Positions 35,086-47,019 of a stretch of 64,000 nucleotides of DNA are shown here, piece after piece. The stretch is from Perognathus longimembris pacificus (lineage: Eukaryota > Chordata > Mammalia > Rodentia > Heteromyidae). The position numbers were made by a program, and so were the translations under genes. The stretch covers positions 15,524,673 to 15,588,672 of the forward strand of contig NC_063177.1 of assembly GCF_023159225.1 (NCBI RefSeq), written 5' to 3'. Position 1 is the stretch's first letter. Each line of letters starts with the position of its first letter. The notes under the pieces are model-generated. The model worked only from the letters and a program-made list of their open reading frames with translations. It ran no database searches and had not been told where the DNA came from.

Positions 35086-36230
35086 AATAATTTTGGGTTT
35101 TGCTTTGTGGAAGATTTGATACAAGCCAAGGATTTCAGACTAGATTATTAAGTGACAACTATAGGTAAGGTAGATGTGGGGTGCACTAACTCCCTGATAG
35201 CAAAGGTGTTTGGCACTTTGAGGAAAATGCAGGTATTTGAGCACAATCATTATATGACTAATGAGCAAGGTAACATTTGATTGCCAGTATCTCCCAATGC
35301 TTACCAGAGATGGGTCATGAAAACTAGAGTGCAAGAATGAACGGAAAAGTTGCACCAGAAAAGAGGGAATAGTTGATATGACCAAATCAGGAACAAAAGA
35401 ACAGGAACCCAAGGAGAGACGATTCTGAGCAGAGGTACTCTAAGATGGAGACACACAGAGGCAGACATTACAGTGTGACCACCAGGGAGGAGGATGTGCC
35501 CAGTGCCCATGGGAAAAGACAGAGAGACCCTCATAGCCCAAAGAAAGGAGACAGAGGTGAATGAATGTGAATGCAGGTGGCATAGTCGGTGTCCTGCACA
35601 CACTGTAATGAGGTCAATGTCTCACATGGTGCTGAACACTAATATCCCACTCCCTGGAAAGAAGGTGTGATCTGAGTACCAATGCTGTGGACAACTTCTA
35701 GAGATCAATAAAGCCAACTGCTTTAATCTTGTTATCCTAGGTCAACAGAAGCAGGGAAAACCTATCTTTTCAGGGCATTCATATTCGTCTGCTGGCTCCA
35801 CAGCTAGTCCCTGACAATGAAATGCTATAGTTCTGTGAAGGACCCACTGCCAGGCTCCATGGAAGATGAGTGTGTGCAATGCCTTTATAGCTCTGCCTAA
35901 GACCATGACTTTCCTTCCCCTCATGTGTGTGCGCGGGCATGCGCTCACAGCACAGAGCACAGTATTGCTTCAGGATGAAGATGAGCTGATGATGGGAGGA
36001 ACCAAGTCACCACCTTCCTCCTCCACTCTGTGTTCATGGACAAGAGCCCCAGGAAGAGTAGGCCAAGGTGGGAGCCTCTCACTCTGCCTTCTGTCCACTG
36101 CACCTTGAGGACTCTGGTGCTGGGATCAGGGAGACCTTTGTGTCCTAGTTTTACTGCCACCTCTCTATGTGACTTTTATCCATTCAGTTTATGAGATAAA
36201 CCACATCTGATCAAAGACACAATCATTCTA
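35086..36230. other. Non-coding duplicated DNA, unit B
   Basis: Counterpart of 23440-24610. From about 35700 onward it becomes nearly identical to unit A (from about 24064), having been clearly diverged before that point. No gene. Confidence 0.6.
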
Positions 36231-36425
36231 CTCACCTCATAGAACATAGTGATGGTCAAGGGAAGGAGCTGCTGAGTGTCACCACTGATGTCTGTTGCCC
36301 TCATGAAAACTGTTTCCAACATCTACAGCCCTACCTGGGGAGTCAGCTCCGTTGTTGCTACACTTTTTTGCTGCTCCTCTTCCACATGTGGAAAGACTGC
36401 AGACAGCTAAGTCTAGCACTGGCTA
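36231..36425 (-). promoter_or_regulatory. Putative 5' exon/promoter of OR at 26100-27035
   Basis: Minus-strand homologue of the block at 24608-24815 and of 8375-8560, with the 'gtagatgttggaaacag' core (complement of about 36309-36325) and 'tatgag|gtgagtagaatg', exon ending at 36236. Compared with unit A it lacks about ten bases near 36377 ('ctgctcctcttccacatg'). Confidence 0.65.
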
Positions 36426-37064
36426 GCATTCATTTTGGGGGGACAGACAGGCTGAGAGGCCACATCTTGGTGCTCTCTGGCTAATGTGGAGAAGGCAGGA
36501 AAGTCACTCGATTTCAACCATCACAAGAGGGGCAGAAGCCATTTTCCTGAAGGAAACCTAATGGCAAAGAGTGTAGGCTCCATCTTAGGGAAGCAGTTGT
36601 GTCTTAGTATTGAGAAGAGTAGGAATTTGTTAGGTCTTAAAGTCTCTGGAACCCTGAGTTTCTCTCTTAGGATTTCATTCAGGTCAAAGACAAACTAATT
36701 GTTGAGTCATGGAAATGAATCCTGCTGTGCTCTGAGCAAACACAGTGGCTCTCCAGAGGAGCCTGTGTTACCTGGAGTGTGTCTCCAGGGTCCAAGTTCT
36801 GTGCTGACCTGTTCCATTCATGTGGTTGGGATCCAATCTCTTCCATATTGCTCAGAACTAAATGAGCACCATGCCTGGGGAGTTGCAAAGATCATAGTAT
36901 AGTTACTTTAATTCATTTAGTTCTCTTCCTGTCCATGCCTGAGTCCTCATCTCAGTGTGTGTTATATGCTAGGATTTGACTTTAGGAGGGCTCAAGTGTA
37001 GACCTCATTTATTCCAACATGTTTAGAGCAAGCTTCCTACTTTTGCAGTCTGAAATAGAATGTC

Positions 37065-37305
37065 AGCGGGGCACTGGTGGCTCATGCTTGTTAACCTTGT
37101 TACTCAGGTGGCTGAAATCTGAGAATCATGGTTTAAAACCAGCCCAGGCAGAAAAATCTATGAGACTCTTAACTCCAAGTTACCACCCATAAGCTGGCAG
37201 TAGAGCCTGTGACTCAAGTGGTAGAGTGTTCATCTTGAGCAAAAAGCCCAGGAACAGCGCCTTGGCCCTAAGTTTAAGTCCCAGGACCAACACACACACA
37301 ATAAA
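37065..37305 (+). mobile_element. Older B1-like/Geo composite SINE, sense
   Basis: Head 'gggcactggtggctcatgc', middle 'ctccaagttaccacccataag' and Geo-type part 'ctgtgactcaagtggtagag' ending in a CA-rich tail. It lies just past the right edge of unit B. Confidence 0.8.
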
Positions 37306-37609
37306 GAAAAGAAAAGAGCCTGTATGTCATCCTGTCCATTTTATGTATTGTCACCTTTATGGTAGCCCTGAGTTAATGGTCATTGTCCTACAATTTAGCA
37401 CTTCCTGTGGCAGAGAGCACATTGTCACCTGCACAAAGAAAACCCTGGTGAAGACTATGACCCCTGGCTTGCACCTCACTTACTGACTTTAATTGACCTT
37501 GGACCATTGCTTGACTTACTTATCCATCACTGAAATTGGAAGAATAATGACAATGACAACATCTTTATAAAGGTGTAAGGGCTGAATGAATTACATTAAA
37601 TATTTTTTA
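37306..37609. other. Non-coding, shared with unit C edge
   Basis: No gene. 'acttactgactttaattgaccttggaccatt' style sequence matches 'cttcctgactgtaattgacc' near 51183 of unit C, so a wider ancestral duplication reaches at least here. Confidence 0.55.
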
Positions 37610-37611
37610 TG

Positions 37612-37813
37612 AGGTTGGGAATGTGGCCTAGTGGTAGAGTGCTTGCCTCACATACATGAAGCCTTGGGTTCGATTCCTCAGCACCACGCATATAGAAAAA
37701 GCCAGAAGTGGTGCTGTGGCTCATGTGGTACAGTGCTAGCCTTGAGCAAAAAGAAGCCAGGACAGTATGCAGGCCCTGAGTTCAAGCCCCAAGACTGGCA
37801 AAAAAAAAAAAAA
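37612..37813 (+). mobile_element. IDL-Geo SINE, sense
   Basis: 'gaggttgggaatgtggcctagtgg' head, box-B-like 'gggttcgattcc', Geo monomer and a short A tail. Middle-aged by divergence. Confidence 0.85.
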
Positions 37814-39200
37814 TTAACCTCCCTCAAAAAATCCTCAAAGAAACAACTACCCCATTAAAAAATGGGCTAAAGAATTAAAGAAAGACTTATCTGAAGAGGA
37901 AATAAGAATGGCCAATAGACACATGAAGAAATGTTTAACATCTCTGGCCATAAAAGAAATGCAAGTTAAAACAACGATGAGATTCCACCTCATACCAGTT
38001 AGAATGGCCATTATCAAGAAACCTAATAACAGGGCTGGGGATATAGCCTAGTGGCAAGAGTGCCTACCTCGGATACACGAGGCCCTAGGTTGGATTCCCC
38101 AGTACCACATATACAGAAAACGGCCAGAAGCGGCGCTGTGGCTCAAGTGGCAGAGTGCTAGCCTTGAGCGGGAAGAAGCCAGGGACAGTGCTCAGGCCCT
38201 GAGTCCAAGGCCCAGGACTGGCCAAAAAAAAAAAAAAAAAAAAAAAAAGAAACCTAATAACAGATGCTGTCAGGGATGTGGCCAAAAGGAAATTCTACTA
38301 CACTGTTGGTGGGAGTGTAAACTTGTCCAACTACTCTGGAAAGCAGTGTGGAAGTTCCTCAAAAGACTAACACAGGGCTCCCCCATGACCCAGCAATCCC
38401 ACTTCTGAGCATTTACCCAAATGACCACAAACAAGGACATACTAAATCCACCAGCACCAGCCATTTTCATTGCAGCATTACTTACCATAGCTAGGATATG
38501 GAACCAATCCAGATGCCCCTCAGTAGGATGAATAGATCAATAAAATATGGTGTGTGTGTGTATATATATATACACACACACACAGTGGAACTCTATGTTT
38601 CCATCAAAAAGAATGGTAACACCCCATTTGTAAGGAAATGGAAAGACGTTGGAAAACATCATATTAAGTGAAGTAATCTAGACACCCCGCCCCCAATAAA
38701 CATAGGTTCCATGGTTTCCCTCATTTGTAATAATTAGTATATGTCTAGGATAGTCCTAGAAGATCACAAAAGCTCAATAGCTATGCACATATGACCGTGA
38801 AAGAAAGAGGATGCTAAGCAAAATAAACTCCTAGATATGGAAACAAGAGGTTTTTCTTTGATGTTGTTTATAAAGTACTGTGTGAAATTATTTATTTTTT
38901 CTTTCATTTTTTCCTTTGGTTTATCCCCTGTTGTCACTGTATTTGATTTTGGTACCTTGTGTCTTGTATATACATTTACCTGAATGGAGGAAGGGAAGAG
39001 GAACAACAAAATGGTGAGACAAAGGACAACGGGAGAACCAAAGCAACAGCAATACTCACAAGACACTATGTTGGGGGAGTGGGAGGAAGAAGGAAAGTAG
39101 AAAAAAATGAGGGAGGAGGTAACATTGTTTGATAAATGTCATTACCTTACATATAAAATTGTAACCCCTCTGTACATTACCTTGACAATAAAATTAAATT
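37814..39200 (+). mobile_element. 5'-truncated LINE-1 3' end, sense
   Basis: ORF2 C-terminal sequence ('aatgggctaaagaattaaag', 'gccaatagacacatgaag', 'gattccacctcataccagtt', then 'tctggaaagcagtgtgg') and a 3' UTR ending 'ttgacaataaaa' near 39190. Interrupted by an IDL-Geo SINE at 38033-38246 and containing a TG-TA-CA palindromic microsatellite at 38551-38584. No open ORF2. Confidence 0.88.
38033..38246 (+). mobile_element. Young IDL-Geo SINE, nested in L1
   Basis: Near-consensus copy with a long poly(A). Perfect 17-bp target duplication AAGAAACCTAATAACAG at 38016-38032 and 38247-38263. Confidence 0.96.
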
Positions 39201-39282
39201 TAAACACATATATTATTTTTAACAAGGAGAAATTTAGATGATAATGAAATTAATCTGTAAACAGAAAGCAGATTTATTTTTC

Positions 39283-40195
39283 TTCTTTATTGTCAAAATG
39301 AAGAACAGAGGGCTGGGGATATGGCCTAGTGGCAAGAGTGCCTGCCTCGGATACACGAGGCCCTAGGTTCGATTCCCCAGCACCACATATGCAGAAAACG
39401 GCCAGAAGCGGCGCTGTGGCTCAAGCGGCGGAGTGCTAGCCTTGAGCGGGAAGAAGCCAGGGACAGTGCTCAGGCCCTGAGTCCAAGGCCCAGGACTGGC
39501 AAAAAAAAAAAAAAAATGAAGAACAGAGGGGTTACAGATTCATATATAAGGCAAGTACATTACCTAACCAACCTGTTACCTCCTCCCTCATTTTTTCCTC
39601 CATCTCTCCCCTCCCGAGTTGCCTCCTCCCCCATGAGTGGTACAATTGGTTTACACCAATTGGTTTTGTAAGTATCACTTTCGCAATGGTTTGTCTTTTT
39701 ATCCTTTGTCTCTCATTTTTGGTATTTCCTTTCCCTTCCCTAGTTCCAATACAAGTCTATAGGGGGCTGGGAATATGGCCTAGTGGCAAGAGTGCTTGCC
39801 TTGTATACATGAAGCCCTGGGTTTGATTCCCCAGCACCACATATATAGAAAACAGCCAGAAGTGGCGCTGTGGCTCAAATGGCAGAGTGCTAGCCTTGAG
39901 CAAAAAGAAACCAGGGACAGTGCTCAGGCCCTGAGTCCAAGGCCCAGGACTGGCAAAAAAAGAAAAAGTACTTTACCAATACAAGTCTATACATTATCTG
40001 GAGTACTAAGATCAGTTACAGTAATAGAAGGAGTAAAACCACAGGAAGGGAATACGAGAGAATAAAAGGTACAGTTTCACATGGTATGTTGAAAACAACT
40101 ACAGCAATGATATACCACTTATTTCCATAACATGGCGTTCATTTCACTTAGCATTATCTTATGCACTCATATGGGCATAGCTATGAAGCAGATGT
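39283..40195 (-). mobile_element. Antisense LINE-1 3' end with two SINE insertions
   Basis: L1 3' UTR on the - strand ('tttattgtcaaaatgaagaac' onward to 'cacttagcattatcttatgc'). One IDL-Geo SINE sits at about 39309-39515, flanked by AATGAAGAACAGAG. A second sits at about 39762-39975 with a perfect 16-bp duplication CCAATACAAGTCTATA at 39746-39761 and 39976-39991. Confidence 0.9.
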
Positions 40196-41695
40196 TTTTA
40201 AGAAACAACAGTCAGAGATGAACTGGAAAAATATGAATAACTTTTCCTATCTAAAACATTTGAAATATTTTATTGCATGTGATTTTATTGGGTTTACTCA
40301 CAGGAGTGAAATTAATTTATATTTGTTAGTTAAGTGTAATATTTCCAGGTTCACTGGTTCATTCAACACACATTTATTGGAACTGAGCTGTTCTAAGTAT
40401 TACATACAGGTGTAGCCAGGAACAAGACAGATCTTTGCACTCTGATAGAAGAGACAGAAGATAAAATTATGTAGAATGTCTCCTACATAAAAGGCCTTGC
40501 TTGTCTTCATCACTTTGTCAATCATACAGCTTTATATTCGTAATCAACTCCTCTTTGGTCAAATGGAAGATAGTTGTGATATTTCTCGTTCTAAGTAATT
40601 TTTGGCCCAAAGATATTTGAATGTGAAGATATTCATCGTCCAACATCCATGGGCAAATTATTGATAATGTGATCTGGCTACAGAAGATAAAAATTCAAGG
40701 TTTTTCCTGGCAATTAAGAAGGAAAATATTTTTTTAAAAACTTGTACACTTTTGTAATGTATACTTGACCCATGTCTCTAAACTCAGAGCCTCATGCTTG
40801 CCAGGCAAGTGCTCTGCCTCTTGAGCCACCTTTTCATTTTGTTTTTCAGATAATGTCTCATCTTAACTTTTCCCTGATCTGACCTTGAACTGTGATCTTC
40901 CTACCTCTACCTCCTGCATATCTTGGATTGCAAACATGTTCACCATGTCCACCTGACTACAAAAGGAAGTTTGATGAACAATTATTAATGGCATAATGCT
41001 TTGAGAAAGTTTAAAATTTTTTTCTCATTATGTAGAATCAAACCATGAACAATGGGATTCCTCAGAGAAAATTTTATGATCTACTGGATTAACTCTATCT
41101 GATTTGAGAAGATCACCTACATAACAAGTAGTCACCAGAATCAAAGCCAATATTCTCCCTGGGCCATAGTGGAGAAATATGACCACAGCATTTCCAGTGC
41201 TGTCTTTATTTCCTTATGGTCCAAATGGCTTATCACTGTATTTTATGCTATAATTAGTTGAATAAACACTTTACTGTGCAATTTAATAATAATCTATTGC
41301 TTTAAGTTGTGATGAATCTACTGGTAACTCTTTAGTATGATTTCATGGAGAATTGTGATCTTTATGGACAGAATGGTTTAGTCAAATATGAAGTAAATTC
41401 AGAAGGTCATTTTGTCATAGATTTGTTTGGGGTGGTAGTCCTGGGAATTTAACTCAGGGCCTGGGCAAAGTCCAAAAGCTGGGGGGTTGTTTTGTTTGTT
41501 TGTTTGTTTAAGGCTAGCAGTCTGCCACTTGCACCATGGCTCCACTTCGGGATTTTTAATTTTTGAGTAATTTATTGGGATAAGAATTTCATACACTTTG
41601 CTTCCTGAGCTGGCCTCAAACTGTGATCCTCAAATCTCAGCCTCCTGAGTAGCTAGGATTACAGACGTGAGCCATGGGTGAAGAAATGGAAATAT
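40196..41695. other. Intergenic with degraded SINEs
   Basis: No gene. About 40765-40960 is a strongly degraded antisense SINE ('cttgccaggcaagtgctctgcc', 'gaactgtgatcttcctacc'); about 41420-41680 is an antisense B1-like/Geo SINE ('ctcagggcctgggcaaagtc', 'tcctgagtagctaggattac'). The rest is unique-looking. Confidence 0.55.
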
Positions 41696-42081
41696 CTGGA
41701 AAAACATGTTAAGTAAATCAAGCTTTGGTGGGTTGAGGTCAAAGGTAAATAAGTAGATGAATGAAGAGGAGAAGAAGGGGAGAGTGCAATCAAGAATTCA
41801 GTTATACAAAATTAAGAAGAAAGAAGGAAGTGACATAAGAGGGATGCATGAAAATGTCAAAAAGGGTGACATTGAGGAAGATCTATTGTATTTATAACTG
41901 CTTTGTTAAATGGCAATCCCTTTGTACAACTACTTAAAGGTAATAATAAAAGGAACATAAATAGAGATAAATCAATTAATTTGAGGCTGGGAAGGTGAGA
42001 GTCCGCATCTTGTAGAAGGTAGCATTGGACTTGGATCTCCAAGTTCTTCCCAACACGGACCCCAGCACCCAGGGTGTGATA

Positions 42082-43017
42082 TCACAGCAGGGATGAAGAA
42101 CTTCTACTGAAGAGTTTCCCCAGAGCAGCCTTCATGTCCCGGTTTCTCAGACTGTAGATGAATGGATTTAACATTGGGGTCACAGCCGTGTACATCACAG
42201 TAATTATTGCATCCTTCAGGCTGTAATGGGTCAGAGGTCGGAAATACATGCCCATGACTGTCCCATAATACAAAGAAACCACAGTGAGGTGGGAGCCACA
42301 GGTGGAGAAGGCTTTGAGTATGCCCTTAGTGGATGGAACCCGCAAGACAGTGGCAAAGACCCGGACATAGGAGATAATGATGCACAGCAATGGCAATGAG
42401 AAAATGCCAACCCCAAGGTACATCATCTTCACATTCAAGTGGATGTTGGAGCAGGACAGCTTGAGCAAAGAAGCCATGTCACAGTAGAAATTGGCCACTT
42501 CCTTATTGCCGCAGAAAGACAAACTAGCTGTAAACACTGTGTGGGGAAAGGAATTGATTATTGCAACCACACAAGACCCAACAACCATCAGGACACAAGA
42601 ACGCGGTCTCATAATCATTGTATAATGAAGAGGGCGGCTGATAGCCACAGCTCGATCAATTGCCATCATGGCCAAGATATAGCTGTCTGTGTTAGCCGAA
42701 CCTATCATGAAATCCATCTGTGTGAGACACCCAGCAAAGGAGATGGCTCTGCTACCCAAGAGATGGTTGGCCAACATCTTGGGAATGGTGACAGATGAGA
42801 AGAAGATGTCAACAAGAGAGAGATTGACAAGGAAAAAGTACATCGGGTTATGGAGGTGAATATCAGAGAGAATGGCCAAGATGATGAGCATGTTTCCAAC
42901 CAGTGTGATGGGGTAAATGAAGAGGAAGAGGATGAAGAAGATGTCTTCCTGTTCTTGCTTTCCTGTCACTCCCAAGAGGATGAAATCTGTGGTAGCAGAC
43001 TGGTTTTCTTCCCTCAT
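42082..43017 (-). CDS. Olfactory receptor, OR1A-like (intact)
   Basis: Intact 311-residue OR on the - strand with MREENQSATT start, NQS at 5-7, MAIDRAVAISRPLHY at 118-132, KAFSTCGSHL at 235-244 and NPFIYSLRNRDMK, ending RSSSSLL. Distinctive residues include SRAISFAGCLTQM and FSLPLLC, both shared with the pseudogene at 663-1829, and FMIGSANTDSYILAMMA in helix 3, which differs from the other copies. The 3' flank (41740-42080) matches that of the receptor at 26100. Putative 5' exon at 50202, 7.2 kb upstream. Family knowledge predicts an odorant receptor; ligand unknown. Confidence 0.95.
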   Translation of the reverse strand: MREENQSATTDFILLGVTGKQEQEDIFFILFLFIYPITLVGNMLIILAILSDIHLHNPMYFFLVNLSLVDIFFSSVTIPKMLANHLLGSRAISFAGCLTQMDFMIGSANTDSYILAMMAIDRAVAISRPLHYTMIMRPRSCVLMVVGSCVVAIINSFPHTVFTASLSFCGNKEVANFYCDMASLLKLSCSNIHLNVKMMYLGVGIFSLPLLCIIISYVRVFATVLRVPSTKGILKAFSTCGSHLTVVSLYYGTVMGMYFRPLTHYSLKDAIITVMYTAVTPMLNPFIYSLRNRDMKAALGKLFSRSSSSLL

Positions 43018-45339
43018 GGCTTCTTCAGCATGGAAGGAGAAAGAAATTCAGAATCATTCATGTAGTTAATGAGTATTATAATCCTTCATTGCCAAGATAT
43101 TTTACTCAAAAAGTCAGCCTTCTCTACCCTTGAGTTTATGAACTCCCCACAGTTTGGAGAGAACTTTCTGTTTAACACCAGGAGTAAATGTTTTTGCATT
43201 CCTACCCAGAATGAGCAATCTATAAATCAGAGGTAGATAACCTTTCCCATGAGAACCTAGCCATCTCTAATTTTCATTCATATTCTAGGACCTAGAGTAT
43301 TCTTACAGCTCATAGGGAAATCATGAGCATGGGAGAAATAAAGTACATTATCTATCCATTCCATACCTAAGACACATTCTCAGCTCTCAAGAATCTTAGA
43401 ATATCTTAGTGAAGCTGGAATCATACACTTGACTTATTATTCATGATCAGGTGAAGATAGCATTTTGGAATCTTTGACAACATTTTCTAGTGCAAAGAAT
43501 GCTATGAGTTGTTCCTTCAACCAGTCTTTAGTAACTCCAGACCCCAGGAAATACTAGGGGTCTACTCTGGTAGGTGGTAAGACACAAGATTACTAGATTT
43601 TGGCACTATCAAAATGACCCTGCTGAAGTTTCTCCCCAGGTGCTTCATTTAGAAGGCTGATTATTACACCTCCGTTAATGGACACTCTGTTTGGAAAAGA
43701 CTCAAATATGCATAACCACAATCACAATGTTGTTCTCTCCTTTCCTGTTTTGTTTTGCTTTTTGCATGGTTCACACATCTCCATAATGGCTCTAAATGCT
43801 TAGTACACTCCCATGTGTATTTCTGGAGGCTTGAGAGCTCTCTCTTCACCACATTTCCATGTCCAGGCACCCTGCCAACATGACTGACCCAACCACACAC
43901 TCTGCAACACACAGCCTAAATCTACAAGATTTGGCAGAGGGAAGAGCATATATTGCTCCTCTCCTCCAGAATGACTATTGTGGAGTATTGGTCACTTCTT
44001 CCCAAGGTCAGTTTGTGCTCAATATTATTTGAGTCCAATGCTTGCTTATTCTTTGCATTCCCCACATCTCATATGCACACAAGCATAATTACCAGATTTA
44101 TCTCTTTCTGGAACATCTACCTGCTCTTATTCTTTCATTGAAATTAATGATTGGATTACTCTGTGCTCCACTTGCTGCCCAAGTGCTTTACCGTAGACCA
44201 GCATGCATTTCTTCCTGAATATTGGAATGCTCTTGCAACTGCTCTACCACAGGTTCCTTCTTCTTTGACCCATTTTGCCCTCTCCGGCATAAGAATTACA
44301 GAGCAGAGTCTAGTATAACTGCTTTGCTAGATTTATGGTGTCCTTCTCTTGCTTGAACACTGAGTTAACTACATTTCCCAGGCTCCCTTTCAGTGAGTTG
44401 CACCCACAAAGGCATTCCAGAGGTGGGCCTCCCTCACACTCTCTCCTATGTCCATGGTTTAGTGGGATGAGTGTGTACCCCTGGTTCTCCACATCAGGAA
44501 AGCTATCCACCACTAACATTACCTGCTTGGACTGTTTCATGGAAGGAATATATTGTCTTTTTCTATTTAAGCACCTCTATATTTTGTGATGAGTTTGCAA
44601 TCATAATGGTGGGTACATAGGTAATTCAGTATTTTTTCTATCTACTAAAAAATTGATTAAATTTATGCTGAATTCAACCAAAAATAAATCTTAGTGTTTC
44701 TCCTAGTAGAGATGCAAATTACACACTAAGCATTTGGAGAGTAGATCCAATTATTTTTGTCACGACTAATTATGATATGCTTTCTTATCTATGTACCTAA
44801 GGTAGTTTGGTTTTGTTTCTTAAGACTCTCCCTTCTTCACAAAAATCACAGTATCCCAGGTTGAAGGGTTCGGCAGACCTGGAGGGCTCAAAGACTATGG
44901 TTATCTCTACAACAAGGAGGCAGGTTTCAGAGCTGGACTCTTGTTACATATCATACTAAGCTGATGTGGATTAGTCTCATTTCTATTAAAGTCCATAGAA
45001 GTTATAAACAAACATAAAGTTAAAAATCTATTCAGAGAGAGAGAGAGAGCAAAAGAAAAGTAAGAGCTTTGTACTGTGTGGTCCCTTGTGGCCTGCAATG
45101 TGGATTGGGTAGGCATTGAGGGTGGGAATGGGGTGAATTTCTTCTTTAGTACAAGAGATATAGCCCCAGATCCACATGAATAATGAGGATTAATAGTCTC
45201 TATGAGGTGATATTGACCAAGATGCATTGTACCTATAAAAATGATTTGTGGAATTGAAGCCCCTTTATAGGACTACTCAAAGATAACTTCTTTTAAAAAA
45301 AAAAAACAGAAGTGATTAAAAAATAATCTGTAAATTGGA
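43018..45339. other. Upstream flank of OR, non-coding
   Basis: The first 250 bases match, in inverted orientation, the upstream flank of the pseudogene at 663; 43820-43880 matches the flank of the receptor at 13392. This is the intron of the proposed two-exon OR gene. No other gene seen. Confidence 0.55.
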
Positions 45340-45625
45340 TGAGAAATGTACTTACTACCTAACATATGTAACTGTAACCACTCTGTACTTCACCTTGACA
45401 ATAAAAATTTTTACAATTCCAAAAGTAATACTTACAAAACCATTTTGAGTAAACAACTGTACAACTTATGGGGGGGGGATAGAAAGGGGGAGTGGGGAGC
45501 AAGGGGGAAAATGAGGGAGAATATAACAAGTTGGATAAGAAATGTACTCACTGCCTTACATATAAAACTGTAACCCACCCCTCTGTACTTCACGTTGACA
45601 ATAAAAAAGACAAAAAAAAAAAAAG
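45340..45625 (+). mobile_element. Two short LINE-1 3' tails in tandem
   Basis: Both end with the L1 signature: 'cactctgtacttcaccttgacaataaaa' near 45380-45408 (written here as two parts of one motif) and 'cctctgtacttcacgttgac' at about 45580, each followed by A-rich sequence. Heavily 5'-truncated. Confidence 0.8.
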
Positions 45626-45726
45626 AGAAATATCAAACAATAGTCTCTGTAAGAAACATCTGAAGGATTTCCCTCTATGTTAAAAGACTAGAAGAACAAG
45701 TTTTGCCATGTAAGAATTGGAATGAA

Positions 45727-47019
45727 GACCCTTGAGCAGCCTGGCGGGCTGGGCGGGAAGCAGAGCTCCGGGCTGGTCTCCCTGGTCTCCCCGTCCGTCC
45801 CTCCCGCGGCAGCTGGGATCTCCAGACGCCCGAGGCCCTGCGGTCTGGGGGCGCCCAGCCTCGCCCGGCCGGCCCGGGCGGGAGGATCACTGGAGCCCTC
45901 CGCCCTCCGCCCTCCGCGCGGCCGCGCACACCGCGCGGTGCTGGGTGCTGGGTGCCGGGCGGGCGCGGCGTGGAGAATGAGGACCCGCGCGTCCCCCGCA
46001 CGTTGCGGGACCCGGTGACGGCAGCGCTCGCTCCCCGGCGGGAGGCGAGGCCCCGCGCTGCGCCCCCTCCGGAGGCTCGGGAGGAGGCGTCTTCAGGGGA
46101 GGGGGCGCCCGCCCAGCGAGCCGGCGGACTGTGCCCGCAGCCACACCATGGTGCAGAAGGTGATCTTGGTGTTTTTCCGCAGACGGCTGAGCCAGAGACC
46201 CGCCCTGGAGGAGCTGGAGAGGAGGAACATCCTGAAACAAAGGAACGATCAGACAGAGAAGGAAGAGAGACGAGAAATCAAGCAAAGACTAACAAGAAAG
46301 CTTAACCAGAGGCCCACTGTTGATGAGTTAAGAGACAGAAAAATCCTGATACGTTTCAGTGATTATGTGGAAGTAGCAAAAGCCCAGGACTATGACCGGA
46401 GGGCGGACAAGCCCTGGACACGGCTGTCAGCGGCAGATAAGGCAGCAATTCGTAAAGAATTAAATGAATACAAAAGTAATGAAATGGAGGTACATGCATC
46501 AAGCAAGCATTTGACAAGATTCCACAGGCCATAGAGATTTTCTTCTGAGAATTTGTGTTTAACTTTTGATACCAACACTGAACCTTCATCAGGGAACTTT
46601 CCTGACGTTCTCAGCTCAAGACTACCTGCTGTGCCTGTGTGCCCAGCAGACTCACGCGCACGGGTGTCATCTGGGCCACACTTACCTACAGAGGACTAAC
46701 CCAGAGGATTGCTTCCTCCATTGGTGTCTGAGAGTGCAAACTGCTGCACCAGAAAGCTGTCATTTGCCTTTCAGCAATGCTCCCTGGTCCTGCGCTGGAG
46801 GGGGACCGGCCCGAGGCGCGCAGCCCGCCCGACTCCCGCTGGGATGCCACACCTGTCATTCCGTATTTTGTTGAAAAGACATTTTTATCCAGATCATGAT
46901 TAATTTGAAAACTCTAAGTTCATGTTATATAAAATGATTTACTGTGTTATACTTTGTCTTTTTTTATATGTCTAACAAAAAATACAGCTCCAACATTTTG
47001 ATTCCTGTTCAAAAAAAAA
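45727..47019 (+). mobile_element. Retrocopy of a PHACTR-family mRNA
   Basis: A GC-rich 5' leader (45735-46145, dense in CpG), an intronless PHACTR-like frame (46148-46534), about 475 bp of 3' UTR and a terminal A9 run (47011-47019) lie between perfect 15-bp repeats AAGAATTGGAATGAA at 45712-45726 and 47018-47032. These are the marks of L1-mediated retroposition of a processed transcript; the second repeat overlaps the A tract by two bases. It sits in the presumed intron of the OR at 42082-43017, opposite in strand. The sharp GC contrast with the surroundings fits a copied first-exon CpG island. Confidence 0.93.
46148..46534 (+). CDS. PHACTR-like C-terminal ORF (retrocopy)
   Basis: 128 codons, open from ATG (cacaccATGg, a good initiation context) to TAG. 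PHACTR proteins bind G-actin through RPEL motifs and protein phosphatase 1 through their C-terminus. Visible here: RPEL cores RPALEEL at 17-23 and RPTVDEL at 55-61, the PP1-binding LIRF at 67-70, Arg84 and Trp90 spaced as in the known PHACTR PP1-docking string, and the terminal LTRFHRP. Full-length PHACTRs are about 500-700 residues, so only the last part is encoded; either the source was a short isoform or the upstream frame is lost. An in-frame stop lies at 46016-46018 with no further ATG before 46148. [16 protein letters not shown] suggests PHACTR2 as parent, but the paralogue is not certain. Expression is unknown. Confidence 0.6.
   Translation: MVQKVILVFFRRRLSQRPALEELERRNILKQRNDQTEKEERREIKQRLTRKLNQRPTVDELRDRKILIRFSDYVEVAKAQDYDRRADKPWTRLSAADKAAIRKELNEYKSNEMEVHASSKHLTRFHRP

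Larger units (their letters stand above)
25990..37055. repeat. Segmental duplication unit B (OR + upstream)
   Basis: Counterpart of unit A, enlarged by a 2.6-kb L1 (31035-33675) and about 1.1 kb of nested antisense L1 (33951-35085), and lacking the L1 at 22779-23319. Subtracting these insertions, the OR-to-donor distance (9.2 kb) falls to about that of unit A (5.6 kb), which supports the alignment. Confidence 0.85.

Noticed and set aside
42439..42798. 119-codon frame opposite the OR at 42082-43017 (and similar frames opposite the other ORs)
   Set aside because: Shadow frames on the antisense strand of OR coding exons; they recur because the ORs are similar.
45952..46305. 117-codon frame and other long frames in the GC-rich leader of the PHACTR retrocopy
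   Set aside because: Stop codons are rare in GC-rich DNA; the frames are rich in Arg/Pro/Ala and do not match PHACTR. Only the 46148 frame carries the family motifs.
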